Shown here: positions 16,625-24,366 of the stretch, piece by piece
Position numbering within the stretch: position 1 is the first letter of the stretch
Layout of the letters: the number at the start of each line of letters is the position of its first letter
Assembly: GCA_035546595.1 (NCBI GenBank)
Contig: DASZWO010000058.1
Span: 18,617 to 82,616, forward strand
Direction: 5' to 3'
Length of the DNA: 64,000 nt
From: Palsa-1447 sp035546595
Lineage (GTDB): Bacteria > Verrucomicrobiota > Verrucomicrobiia > Opitutales > Opitutaceae
Translations under genes and position numbers: made by a program
The notes under the pieces: generated by a model
The model's input: the letters and a program-made list of their open reading frames with translations, nothing else
Databases searched by the model: none
What the model was told of the DNA's origin: nothing

Positions 16625-17764
16625 TCAGCGGGCGGGCTGGGGATTGACCGGCGCGCCCTCGCGGGCCTTGGCGAAGCCGTCGACGATCACGCGCTCGCCC
16701 GGCTTGAGGCCGGAGGCGATCACGACCTGGCGGCCCACCTGCGGGCCGGTCGTCACCCCGACGATGTGCACCCGGTTCGAGCCGTCCACGGTCGCGACCT
16801 GGTAGCCGCCCTGGAGCTCGTTCAGCGCCTGCTGCGGCACGAGCAGCGCGCCGGGGAGGGTGCGGATGACGGCGCGGACGCGGCCGTACTGCCCCGGCCG
16901 CAGCGCGGCCCGGGGGTTGGGGAAAAGGGCGGCGATGCGGAGGGTCCCGGTGGTCGGGTCGATCTGGCGGTCCTCGGCGTAGAAGCGGCCCTTCTCGGGG
17001 TAGACGCTGCCGTCGGCCAGGATCAGCTCGAGCTGGGCGTTGGGCGGGAAGCCCCCGCCCTGGTCCTTGCCCAGCGCCAGGTAGTCCTGCTCGCCGATGG
17101 GGAAGTAGACCTTCATCGGGTCGAGGGTGGAGACGGTGGTGAGCGGGCCCGTGCTCGGCCCGACCAGGTCGCCGACCTGGGCCTGGACGATCCCGGCCAC
17201 GCCGTTGATCGGGGAGGCCACGCGGGTGAAGCCGAGGTCGAGGCGGGCGCGTTCCACCGCGGCCTGGCCGGCCGCGACCTGCGCCTTGGCGCCGAGCTCC
17301 GCCTGGACGGCGTTGTCCATCTCCTGCTGGCTGATGGCCTGGTCCTTGGCCAGGGGCCCGTAGCGGCGGACGTCCTCCTCCGCCTTGCCCAGCTGCGCCC
17401 GCGCCTGGGCCAGCTGGGCCTGCGCCTGGTCGAAGGCGGCCTGGAAGGGGCGGGGGTCGATTTCGAAGAGAAGCTGGCCGGCGCGCACGGCGGCGCCGTC
17501 CTTGTAGTCCTGCTTGAGGAGGTAGCCGCTGACCTGGGCGCGGACCTGCGCGTCGACATAGCCGTAGAGGCTGGCGACCCATTCCTGGGTGACCGGGACG
17601 TCCCGCTGCTCGACCGTCGCCACCGTCACCGCGGGGGGCGGGGGAGGGGGCGGGGGCCGCTTGGCGCAGCCGCCGAACGCGAGGATCAGGGTGGCGGCGA
17701 CCCCGGGGCTGGCGAGCCGGATGGCGGGCATGTGCCCCGCGGTAAAGCGTCTTGCGTTCATCAT
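16625..17764 (-). CDS. RND periplasmic adaptor (membrane fusion) lipoprotein, AcrA/MexA type
   Basis: 379 residues from tandem ATGs at 17762-17764 and 17759-17761. Lipoprotein signal ending 'LILAFGGCAKRPPPPPPPP', with Cys about residue 34, then a polyproline linker, the split lipoyl/barrel-sandwich domain ('GYVDAQVRAQVSGYLLKQDYKDGAAVRAGQ'), an alpha-hairpin rich in Gln/Ala, and the beta-barrel and membrane-proximal domains ('GLKPGERVIVDGFAKAREGAPV'). It links the AcrB-type permease to the outer-membrane channel. First gene of the operon, divergent from marR; a TTAGGCAA motif lies 32 bases upstream of its start. Confidence 0.93.
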   Translation of the reverse strand: MMNARRFTAGHMPAIRLASPGVAATLILAFGGCAKRPPPPPPPPAVTVATVEQRDVPVTQEWVASLYGYVDAQVRAQVSGYLLKQDYKDGAAVRAGQLLFEIDPRPFQAAFDQAQAQLAQARAQLGKAEEDVRRYGPLAKDQAISQQEMDNAVQAELGAKAQVAAGQAAVERARLDLGFTRVASPINGVAGIVQAQVGDLVGPSTGPLTTVSTLDPMKVYFPIGEQDYLALGKDQGGGFPPNAQLELILADGSVYPEKGRFYAEDRQIDPTTGTLRIAALFPNPRAALRPGQYGRVRAVIRTLPGALLVPQQALNELQGGYQVATVDGSNRVHIVGVTTGPQVGRQVVIASGLKPGERVIVDGFAKAREGAPVNPQPAR

Positions 17765-17795
17765 GGGAGAGGTGACTAGTGGCGGCATCCCCTTT

Positions 17796-17875
17796 TTAGG
17801 CAAACGGCCGGCCGTGGATTTGCCCTGAAGCGGCAGTTCTATCGGCTTGTGTTTGGTTAGTTGCCTAATTATCAG
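17796..17875. promoter_or_regulatory. Divergent control region with two opposed TTGCCTAA sites
   Basis: TTAGGCAA at 17796-17803 is the exact reverse complement of TTGCCTAA at 17861-17868. The second lies inside TTAG-ttgc-CTAA, a small inverted repeat, and between a possible -35 (TTGTGT, 17847-17852) and -10 (TATCAG, 17870-17875) for marR. A third copy, TTGCCTAT, precedes the other pump operon at 18531. The pattern is that expected of a MarR operator controlling both pumps and its own gene. The assignment is inference. Confidence 0.45.
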
Positions 17876-17896
17876 TTACCGTATCTTTTTCTGTCA

Positions 17897-18439
17897 ATGC
17901 CATTGCTGCTGCTAAAGAATCTTCCCCGCTACGAGGCCCTCCAGCAGATGGCGCAGACCTTCCCGGACCTCGATCCCTCCGCCTGCGACGCCTACCTGCA
18001 CCTGCTCCGCACCGCCGACGAGATCTACCGGGTGCGCGAGGCCAACCAGGCGGCCCACGGGCTGTCCCAGGGCCGCTTCACGGTGCTGATGCTGCTCTAT
18101 GACAAGGCCGCGAATCGCCCCAAGCCGGGCACGCCGGCCGAGCTGGCGGAATGCGCCGGGGTGACCCGGGCCACCATGACCGGCCTGATCGACACCCTCG
18201 AGCGGGACGGGCTGGTCAAGCGCGAGCCCGACCCGAACGACCGGCGGATGATGTCGGTCCACCTCACGGAAAGGGGGCTGGCGACGCTGCTGGCGGTGCT
18301 GCCGGGGCATTTTCAGTGGATGGCGACGCTGATGGCGCCGCTGACCGAGGACGAGCGCAAGACCCTGGTCGGGCTCCTCGCCAAGCTTTCCGAGCGCGCC
18401 CCCGAAACCCCCAAGCCGCATTCCTCCCGCGGCGCCTGA
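17897..18439 (+). CDS. MarR-family transcriptional regulator
   Basis: 180 residues. Winged helix-turn-helix dimer: recognition region 'TPAELAECAGVTRATMTGLIDTLERDGLV' (about 92-120) and wing 'KREPDPNDRRMMSVHLTERG', whose D-x-R is the MarR wing signature. The N- and C-terminal helices form the dimer interface. It usually represses and is released by phenolic or similar ligands. It stands exactly between two oppositely oriented RND operons, so control of both is likely. The ATG at 17897 is preferred to a TTG at 17861, which would add an unlikely hydrophobic stretch and overlap the putative operator. Confidence 0.92.
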   Translation: MPLLLLKNLPRYEALQQMAQTFPDLDPSACDAYLHLLRTADEIYRVREANQAAHGLSQGRFTVLMLLYDKAANRPKPGTPAELAECAGVTRATMTGLIDTLERDGLVKREPDPNDRRMMSVHLTERGLATLLAVLPGHFQWMATLMAPLTEDERKTLVGLLAKLSERAPETPKPHSSRGA

Positions 18440-18529
18440 GGCCCGGCCCGCGCGCATGCCTCCGGGGAAAAATATGCCCATGCCCTGTCCGCCCGGCGGG
18501 ACGCCGCCCGTTATATTTAACGCCGCGCG

Positions 18530-18538
18530 TTTGCCTAT
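18530..18538 (+). promoter_or_regulatory. TTTGCCTAT site upstream of the second pump operon
   Basis: Third copy of the TTGCCTA(A/T) motif in the MarR/RND block. It lies between TTTAAC (18516-18521) and CACAAT/ATATAG (18542-18551), a plausible promoter for the plus-strand adaptor gene, where a bound repressor would block transcription. Confidence 0.4.
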
Positions 18539-18593
18539 GCACACAATATAGCTAGCGCTTGGCCGTCCTCCTCCTCTTCAATCTATCCCCTGC

Positions 18594-19787
18594 ATGATCA
18601 CGTCGATCTTCGTCATCCTGGCCGTCCTCATTGTGCTCGCCGTCCTCTTCGCCAAGGGCGTGCTGCCGCGAGCCGCCTTCTTCATCGTCGCCAGCGTCAT
18701 CGTCGTCATCGGCGCGGTGGTCCTGATCAAGGTCAGCCAGATCAAGACCATGATCGCGACGCCCTACGCGATGCCGCCGGACACCGTCAGCACGGCCCGG
18801 GCCGCCCAGTCCGACTGGCAGCCCGAGCTCTCCTCGGTCGGCACCCTCAACGCGGTGCAGGGCGTGATGGTCTCGGCCCAGCTCGACGGCAACGTGGCGA
18901 AGATCGCCTTCGAGGCCGGCGCCAAGGTCAAGGCCGGCGATCTCCTGCTGCAGCAGGACGTGGCGGCCGAGACCGCCCAGCTGCGGGCGGCCGAGGCCGC
19001 CGCCGACCTGGCCAAGGTCAACCTGCGGCGCTCGCGCGAGCTGCTCTCCAGCCACACCATCGCCCAGTCCCAGTTCGACACCGACAACGCCGCCTACGCG
19101 CAGGCGCTGGCCCAGGCGGACAACATCCGCGCGGTCATCGCCAAGAAGACGATCCGGGCCCCCTTCTCCGGCCGCCTCGGGGTGCGCCTGGTCAACCTCG
19201 GCCAGACCCTGAAGGCGGGGGACGCCATCGTCTCCCTCCAGTCGCTGGATCCGATCTATGCCGACTTCTACCTGCCGCAGCAGGACCTGGCGCGGGTCGC
19301 GAAGGGCCAGGAAGTGCGCCTTGACGGCGACGGCGTCCCGGGCGGGACGGCGGCGGGCAAGGTCACCGCCATCAATCCCGACGTCGACAGCCAGACCCGC
19401 AACGTGCGGGTCGAGGCGACGGTGGAGAACCCGAGCGAGCAGATGCGGCCGGGCATGTTCGTCCACGTCCGCCTCCTGCTCCCCGACAAGCAGCGCGTGC
19501 TGGCGATCCCGGCCACCGCCGTGCTCTACGCCCCCTACGGCAACTCGGTCTTCGTGGTGAGCGAGGGGAAGGACCCGATGAGCGGCAAGCCCGCCAAGGT
19601 GATCCACCAGCAATTCGTGCGCCTGGGCGAGACCCGGGGCGACTTCGTCGCGGTGACCGAGGGCCTGAGCCCGGGCGACGAGGTGGTCTCGGCCGGCGTC
19701 TTCAAGCTGCGCAGCGGCGAGGCGGTGGTGATCGACAACTCCAAGGCGCCTCCCGCTCAGCTCGCGCCCCATCCCCAGAACTCCTGA
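18594..19787 (+). CDS. RND periplasmic adaptor, MexE/MdtA-like group
   Basis: 397 residues. Unlike its counterpart across marR it is not a lipoprotein. Residues 1-50 form two closely spaced hydrophobic segments ('ITSIFVILAVLIVLAVLF', 'AAFFIVASVIVVIGAVVLI'), a longer anchor than usual. It then has the barrel-sandwich ('GTLNAVQGVMVSAQLDGNVAKIAFEAGAKVKAGDLLL'), a helical hairpin, and 'TIRAPFSGRLGVRLVNLGQTLKAGDAIV' closing the lipoyl fold. It is the first gene of a plus-strand operon (adaptor, permease, TolC-like). Confidence 0.94.
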   Translation: MITSIFVILAVLIVLAVLFAKGVLPRAAFFIVASVIVVIGAVVLIKVSQIKTMIATPYAMPPDTVSTARAAQSDWQPELSSVGTLNAVQGVMVSAQLDGNVAKIAFEAGAKVKAGDLLLQQDVAAETAQLRAAEAAADLAKVNLRRSRELLSSHTIAQSQFDTDNAAYAQALAQADNIRAVIAKKTIRAPFSGRLGVRLVNLGQTLKAGDAIVSLQSLDPIYADFYLPQQDLARVAKGQEVRLDGDGVPGGTAAGKVTAINPDVDSQTRNVRVEATVENPSEQMRPGMFVHVRLLLPDKQRVLAIPATAVLYAPYGNSVFVVSEGKDPMSGKPAKVIHQQFVRLGETRGDFVAVTEGLSPGDEVVSAGVFKLRSGEAVVIDNSKAPPAQLAPHPQNS

Positions 19788-19816
19788 GCGCCCCGGAGCG
19801 AACGCCCCCCGCGCCC

Positions 19817-22800
19817 ATGCAACTCACCGACCTCTTCATCCGCCGCCCGGTCGTCGCGATCGTGGTCAGCCTCATGATCGTGCTGGCCGGCATCAACGCC
19901 TGGCGCACGATCAACATCCGCCAGTACCCGCGGAGCGAGAACGCCACCGTCTCGGTCTCGACCGTCTACGTCGGCGCCAGCGCCGAGCTGGTGCGCGGCT
20001 TCGTCACCACCCCGCTGGAGCGCGCCATCGCCTCGGCCGAGGGCATCGACTACGTCCAGTCCAAGAGCCTGCAGGGACTCTCGCTGGTCAACGCCCGCCT
20101 CAAGATCAACTACGACCCGATCAAGGCGCTCTCCGAGATCAACGCCAAGGTCAACGAGGTCCGCAACCAGCTCCCGGCCGAGGCCGAAGTGCCGGCGATC
20201 GAGGTGCAGTCCGCCGACCAGCAGACGGCCGCCGCCTACCTCAGCTTCTCCTCCAAGATCCTCAACCAGAGCGAAATCACCGACTACCTGGTGCGGGTGG
20301 TCCAGCCGCGGCTGAGCGCCCTGGCCGGCGTGCAGCAGGCGCAGATCCTGGGCGCGCGCACCTTCGCCATGCGGGTGTGGCTCAAGCCCGACCGGATGGC
20401 GGCGCTGGGGGTCAGCCCCTCCGAGGTCCGCGCCGCCCTGGGGAGCAACAACTACCTCGCCCCGGTGGGCACGACCAAGGGGAACCTGACGCAGGTCAAC
20501 CTCATCGCCAACACCGACCTCCACTCGGTCGACGAATTCAAGCAGCTGGTGGTCCACCAGCAAAACGGCGCCATCGTCCGCCTGAAGGACGTGGCCGACG
20601 TCGAGCTGGGCTCGGAGGACTACGACACCTCGGTCCGCTACACCGGCCAGACCGCGGTGTTCATCGGCATCCAGCCCCTGCCGGACGCCAACACCATCGA
20701 CGTGGTGGCGCGGGTGCGCGCCTCCCTCGACGCGCTGCGCCAGGAGATGCCGCGGGGCCTGGACGCCACCATCGCCTACGACGCCTCGGACTACATCAAC
20801 AACGCGATCCACGACGTCATCCACACCCTGACCGAGACCCTGGCCATCGTCATCGTGGTCATCTTCCTCTTCCTCGGGTCCTTCCGCTCCGCCCTGGTGC
20901 CGGTGCTGGCCATCCCCGTCTCCCTCATCGGCGGGGTCTTCCTGATGCAGGTCTTCGGCTTCACCCTCAACCTGCTGACCCTGCTCGCCATCGTGCTCTC
21001 GGTCGGACTGGTGGTGGACGACGCCATCGTGGTGGTGGAGAACATCGAGCGGCACATCCGCGAGGGGCGCACGCCCTTCGAGGCGGCCCTGGTGGGGGCG
21101 CGCGAGCTGGTCGGCCCGATCATCGCCATGACCATCACCCTGGCGGCGGTCTACACCCCGATCGGCCTGCAGGGCGGCCTGACCGGCGCCCTCTTCCGCG
21201 AGTTCGCGCTGACCCTGGCGGGCGCCGTCACCATCTCGGGGATCGTCGCCCTGACCCTCTCGCCCATGATGTCCTCGCGGCTGCTCCGCGGGGCGGCGGA
21301 CGAGGAGCGGGGCTTCGCCGGCTGGCTCAACCACCGCTTCGACCGGCTGCGGCAGGCCTACGGCCGGACCCTCTCGGCCACCCTGCGGATCCGCCCGCTG
21401 GTCTACGGCGTCTGGATCCTGCTCGGCCTCCTGGCGGTGCCGATGTTCGTGATGTCGCCCAAGGAGCTGGCGCCGACCGAGGACCAGGGCGTGATCTTCG
21501 GCATCATCAATTCCGCCGCCAACGCCACCGCCGACCAGAAGGCCTACTACGGCCGGATGGCGGAGAAGGTCTTCCTCAACACCCCCGAGCGCCTCTTCAC
21601 CTTCCAGATCCTCTTCCCGCCCGCCGACCCCTTCAGCGCCGCCCTCGGCGTCGACGGCTTCAGCGGCATGGTGGTCAAGCCCTGGGACGAGCGGAAGCGG
21701 ACCACGCTGCAGATCTTCCCCCAGGTGCAGGCGGAGCTGAACCAGATCCCCGGCTTCCAGATGTTCGCGGCGGTGCCGGCGGCGCTGCCCGGCGGCGACA
21801 ACTTCCCGATCGAATTCCTCATCACCTCGACCTCGGACTCCGACCAGCTCCTGGAGGTGGCCCAGAAGGTCGAGGCCAAGGCGATGCAGAGCGGGGACTT
21901 CAACTTCCTGCAGCACGACCTCAAGATCGACCAGCCGCAGTCGGAGATCACGATCGACCGGGACAAGGCCGCGACGCTCGGCCTCAACCTCAACCAGGTG
22001 GGCGGCGACCTGGCCTCGGACCTCGGCGGCAACTACGTCAACTGGTTCAACATCGCCGGCCGCAGCTACAAGGTCATCCCCCAGATCGAGCGCTCGGCCC
22101 GGCTCAATCCCGGGCAGCTGCGCGACCTCTATGTCACCGGGCCGGACAACCGGCTGGTCTCGCTCGCCACCATCGCGACCATCCAGCACAAGGTCGTGCC
22201 CCGCTCCCTCAACCGCTTCCAGCAGATGAACGCGGTGATGATCTCGGGCCAGGCCCACGTCACCCTCGACCAGGCGCTGAAGGACCTGGAGGGCGCGGCC
22301 AAGGAGATCCTCCCCGCCGGCTACGGCATCGACTACATGGGCGAGTCGCGCCAGCTGCGCACCGAGGGCAACAAGTTCCTGCCCGCCTTCTCGCTCGCGA
22401 TCGTGACCATCTTCCTGGCGCTGGCGGTGCAGTTCAACTCCTTCCGCGACCCGCTGGTCATCCTCGCCGGCTCGGTCCCGCTCGCGATGTTCGGGGCGCT
22501 CATCTTCACCTTCCTGAAGATGCCCAACCCCAACATCCCGTACTGGACCAACGGCTGGACCACCACGCTCAACATCTACGCCGAGGTCGGCCTGGTCACC
22601 CTGGTCGGGCTGGTGGCGAAGAACGGCATCCTGATCGTGGAATTCGCCAACAAGCTCCAGGAGGAGGGCAAGTCCAAGCTGGAGGCGGTCCACGACGCCG
22701 CCATGACCCGGCTGCGCCCCATCCTCATGACCTCGGCCGCCACCGTGGCCGGCCACTTCCCGCTCACCCTGGTGAGCGGCGCCGGGGCGGCCGCCCGCAA

Positions 22801-22963
22801 TTCCATCGGCCTGGTGCTGGTCGGCGGCATGAGCATCGGCACGGTCTTCACCCTCTTCGTCGTGCCCTGCGTCTACGTGCTGATCGCCAAGGACCACGCC
22901 CGCGACCGGGCGAAGGCCGCGGCCCTGGCCGCGCCCCCGGGCTTGAAGCCGGCCCACGCCTGA
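19817..22963 (+). CDS. RND efflux permease (second pump)
   Basis: 1048 residues, an inner-membrane proton-driven exporter. N-terminal 'LTDLFIRRPVVAIVVSLMIVLAG', TM4 Asp pair in 'GLVVDDAIVVVENIERHIREG', and TM10 Lys in 'GLVAKNGILIVEFANKLQEEGKSK'. The periplasmic porter loops differ strongly from the first permease, so the two pumps probably have different substrates; this one is nearer the MexF/MdtF-unlike HAE1 branch often paired with non-lipoprotein adaptors. It starts 29 bases after the adaptor stop. Confidence 0.96.
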   Translation: MQLTDLFIRRPVVAIVVSLMIVLAGINAWRTINIRQYPRSENATVSVSTVYVGASAELVRGFVTTPLERAIASAEGIDYVQSKSLQGLSLVNARLKINYDPIKALSEINAKVNEVRNQLPAEAEVPAIEVQSADQQTAAAYLSFSSKILNQSEITDYLVRVVQPRLSALAGVQQAQILGARTFAMRVWLKPDRMAALGVSPSEVRAALGSNNYLAPVGTTKGNLTQVNLIANTDLHSVDEFKQLVVHQQNGAIVRLKDVADVELGSEDYDTSVRYTGQTAVFIGIQPLPDANTIDVVARVRASLDALRQEMPRGLDATIAYDASDYINNAIHDVIHTLTETLAIVIVVIFLFLGSFRSALVPVLAIPVSLIGGVFLMQVFGFTLNLLTLLAIVLSVGLVVDDAIVVVENIERHIREGRTPFEAALVGARELVGPIIAMTITLAAVYTPIGLQGGLTGALFREFALTLAGAVTISGIVALTLSPMMSSRLLRGAADEERGFAGWLNHRFDRLRQAYGRTLSATLRIRPLVYGVWILLGLLAVPMFVMSPKELAPTEDQGVIFGIINSAANATADQKAYYGRMAEKVFLNTPERLFTFQILFPPADPFSAALGVDGFSGMVVKPWDERKRTTLQIFPQVQAELNQIPGFQMFAAVPAALPGGDNFPIEFLITSTSDSDQLLEVAQKVEAKAMQSGDFNFLQHDLKIDQPQSEITIDRDKAATLGLNLNQVGGDLASDLGGNYVNWFNIAGRSYKVIPQIERSARLNPGQLRDLYVTGPDNRLVSLATIATIQHKVVPRSLNRFQQMNAVMISGQAHVTLDQALKDLEGAAKEILPAGYGIDYMGESRQLRTEGNKFLPAFSLAIVTIFLALAVQFNSFRDPLVILAGSVPLAMFGALIFTFLKMPNPNIPYWTNGWTTTLNIYAEVGLVTLVGLVAKNGILIVEFANKLQEEGKSKLEAVHDAAMTRLRPILMTSAATVAGHFPLTLVSGAGAAARNSIGLVLVGGMSIGTVFTLFVVPCVYVLIAKDHARDRAKAAALAAPPGLKPAHA

Positions 22964-22970
22964 GGCAGGC

Positions 22971-24344
22971 ATGTCACTCCGGATCCCGCGCATGAACACA
23001 TCCTCCCTGCTCCTTCCCGTCCTCGCCCTCGGCGCCGCCCTGGCGGCGCGCGCGCAGGGGCCGGCTCCGGCGCCGCTGCCCGACCCCCTCGACCTCAAGG
23101 GGGCCGTGGTCTACGCGCTGGACCACAACTACGCCATCCTTCAGGCCCGCGAGCAGGTGCGGGCGCAGGAGGGCCTGGTGCTGCAGGCCCAGGCCCCGGG
23201 CATCCCCAACGTCACGGGCAACGGCAACTACCAGCGCAACGCCGCCACCGAGCCGGGCAGCTTCGTGCCCACCACCACCGCGTGGCAGGCCCAGCTGCGC
23301 GTGACCCAGACGCTCTTCGCCGGCGGGGGCATCCACGCCGCCGTGCAGGGCGCCAAGCTGAACCGCGAGGCGGCCCTGGCCGACCTCCAGGCGACGGTGA
23401 ACGCCGCGCTGCTCGAGGTGCGCACCCGCTTCTACGCCGTGCTGCTGGCCCGCGAGGAGGTCCGGGTCCAGGAGCAGAACATCGCCCTCATCCGCAGCCA
23501 GCTGACCGACACCCAGAACCAGTTCCGGGCCGGGGCGGTCTCCAACTTCGAGGTGCTGCGGGCCCAGGTCGCCCTGGCCAACGCCCAGCCCGACCTGATC
23601 ACCGCGCGCAACAACGAGCGGATCGCGGTCGAGCAGCTGCGCCAGTCCCTGGGGGCGCCGGTCTCGGCGGGCGGGGCTTCGCCCTTCCCCCAGCTCTCCG
23701 GCAGCCTGGATGTCACCCGCCAGGACTTCCAGCTGGACAGCGCGGTGGCCCAGGCCCACCTCAACCGTCCCGAGCTGCTCAGCCTCTCCAAGCGGGTCGA
23801 GGCCGGTGGCAAGGGCGTGACCACCGCCCGGTCCGGCTATTACCCGAACCTGGGGGTCTTCGCCGGCTACGCCTGGAACGAGACCGACCTGGCCGGCAGC
23901 ACCACGCCGGGGCTGGTCTTTCCCAGCACCTTCACCGGCCACGGCTGGCTGGCGGGGGGGCAGGCCAACTGGTCGATCTTCGACGGCCGCGCCACCGCCG
24001 GGCGGGTGGTCCAGGCCAAGGCCCAGCTCCGCCAGGCGAAGCTTTCGGAGTCCCAGGAGGATCTTTCGGTGGAAATCGAGGTCCGCCAGGCTTTCTCGGC
24101 ATGGCAGGAAGCCAGCGATCTCCTCACCGCCACCCAGAAGACGGTCGAACAGGCGACCGAGGCGCTGCGCCTGGCCGACAACCGCTTCAAGGCCGGCACG
24201 GCGACCCAGCTGGACGTGCTGACGAGCCAGGTGGCGCTGACCCAGGCCCGGACCAACGCGATCCAGGCCGATTACAATTACCTCGTGGCGGTGGCGACCC
24301 TGCGCAAGGCGATGGGGCAGGGCGACGCCCTGGTGGGCGGCTGA
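22971..24344 (+). CDS. TolC-family outer-membrane efflux channel
   Basis: 457 residues with a cleavable signal peptide ('LLLPVLALGAALAARAQ') and no lipobox, unlike the channel of the first pump. Two outer-membrane efflux repeats carry the family helix-strand pattern, e.g. 'LEVRTRFYAVLLAREEVRVQEQNIALI' and 'VEIEVRQAFSAWQEASDLLTATQKTVEQATEALRLADNRF'. It starts 7 bases after the permease stop with GAGG-type spacing. A second ATG at 22992 is possible and would still leave a signal peptide. Confidence 0.94.
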   Translation: MSLRIPRMNTSSLLLPVLALGAALAARAQGPAPAPLPDPLDLKGAVVYALDHNYAILQAREQVRAQEGLVLQAQAPGIPNVTGNGNYQRNAATEPGSFVPTTTAWQAQLRVTQTLFAGGGIHAAVQGAKLNREAALADLQATVNAALLEVRTRFYAVLLAREEVRVQEQNIALIRSQLTDTQNQFRAGAVSNFEVLRAQVALANAQPDLITARNNERIAVEQLRQSLGAPVSAGGASPFPQLSGSLDVTRQDFQLDSAVAQAHLNRPELLSLSKRVEAGGKGVTTARSGYYPNLGVFAGYAWNETDLAGSTTPGLVFPSTFTGHGWLAGGQANWSIFDGRATAGRVVQAKAQLRQAKLSESQEDLSVEIEVRQAFSAWQEASDLLTATQKTVEQATEALRLADNRFKAGTATQLDVLTSQVALTQARTNAIQADYNYLVAVATLRKAMGQGDALVGG

Positions 24345-24366
24345 GACCGCCCGGGACGGGGCGCGG

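Noticed and set aside
11944..16647. A 1567-codon plus-strand open frame
   Set aside because: It is antisense to an outer-membrane channel and an AcrB-type permease with clear motifs; its product is Gly/Arg/Glu/Asp low-complexity, a G+C artefact.
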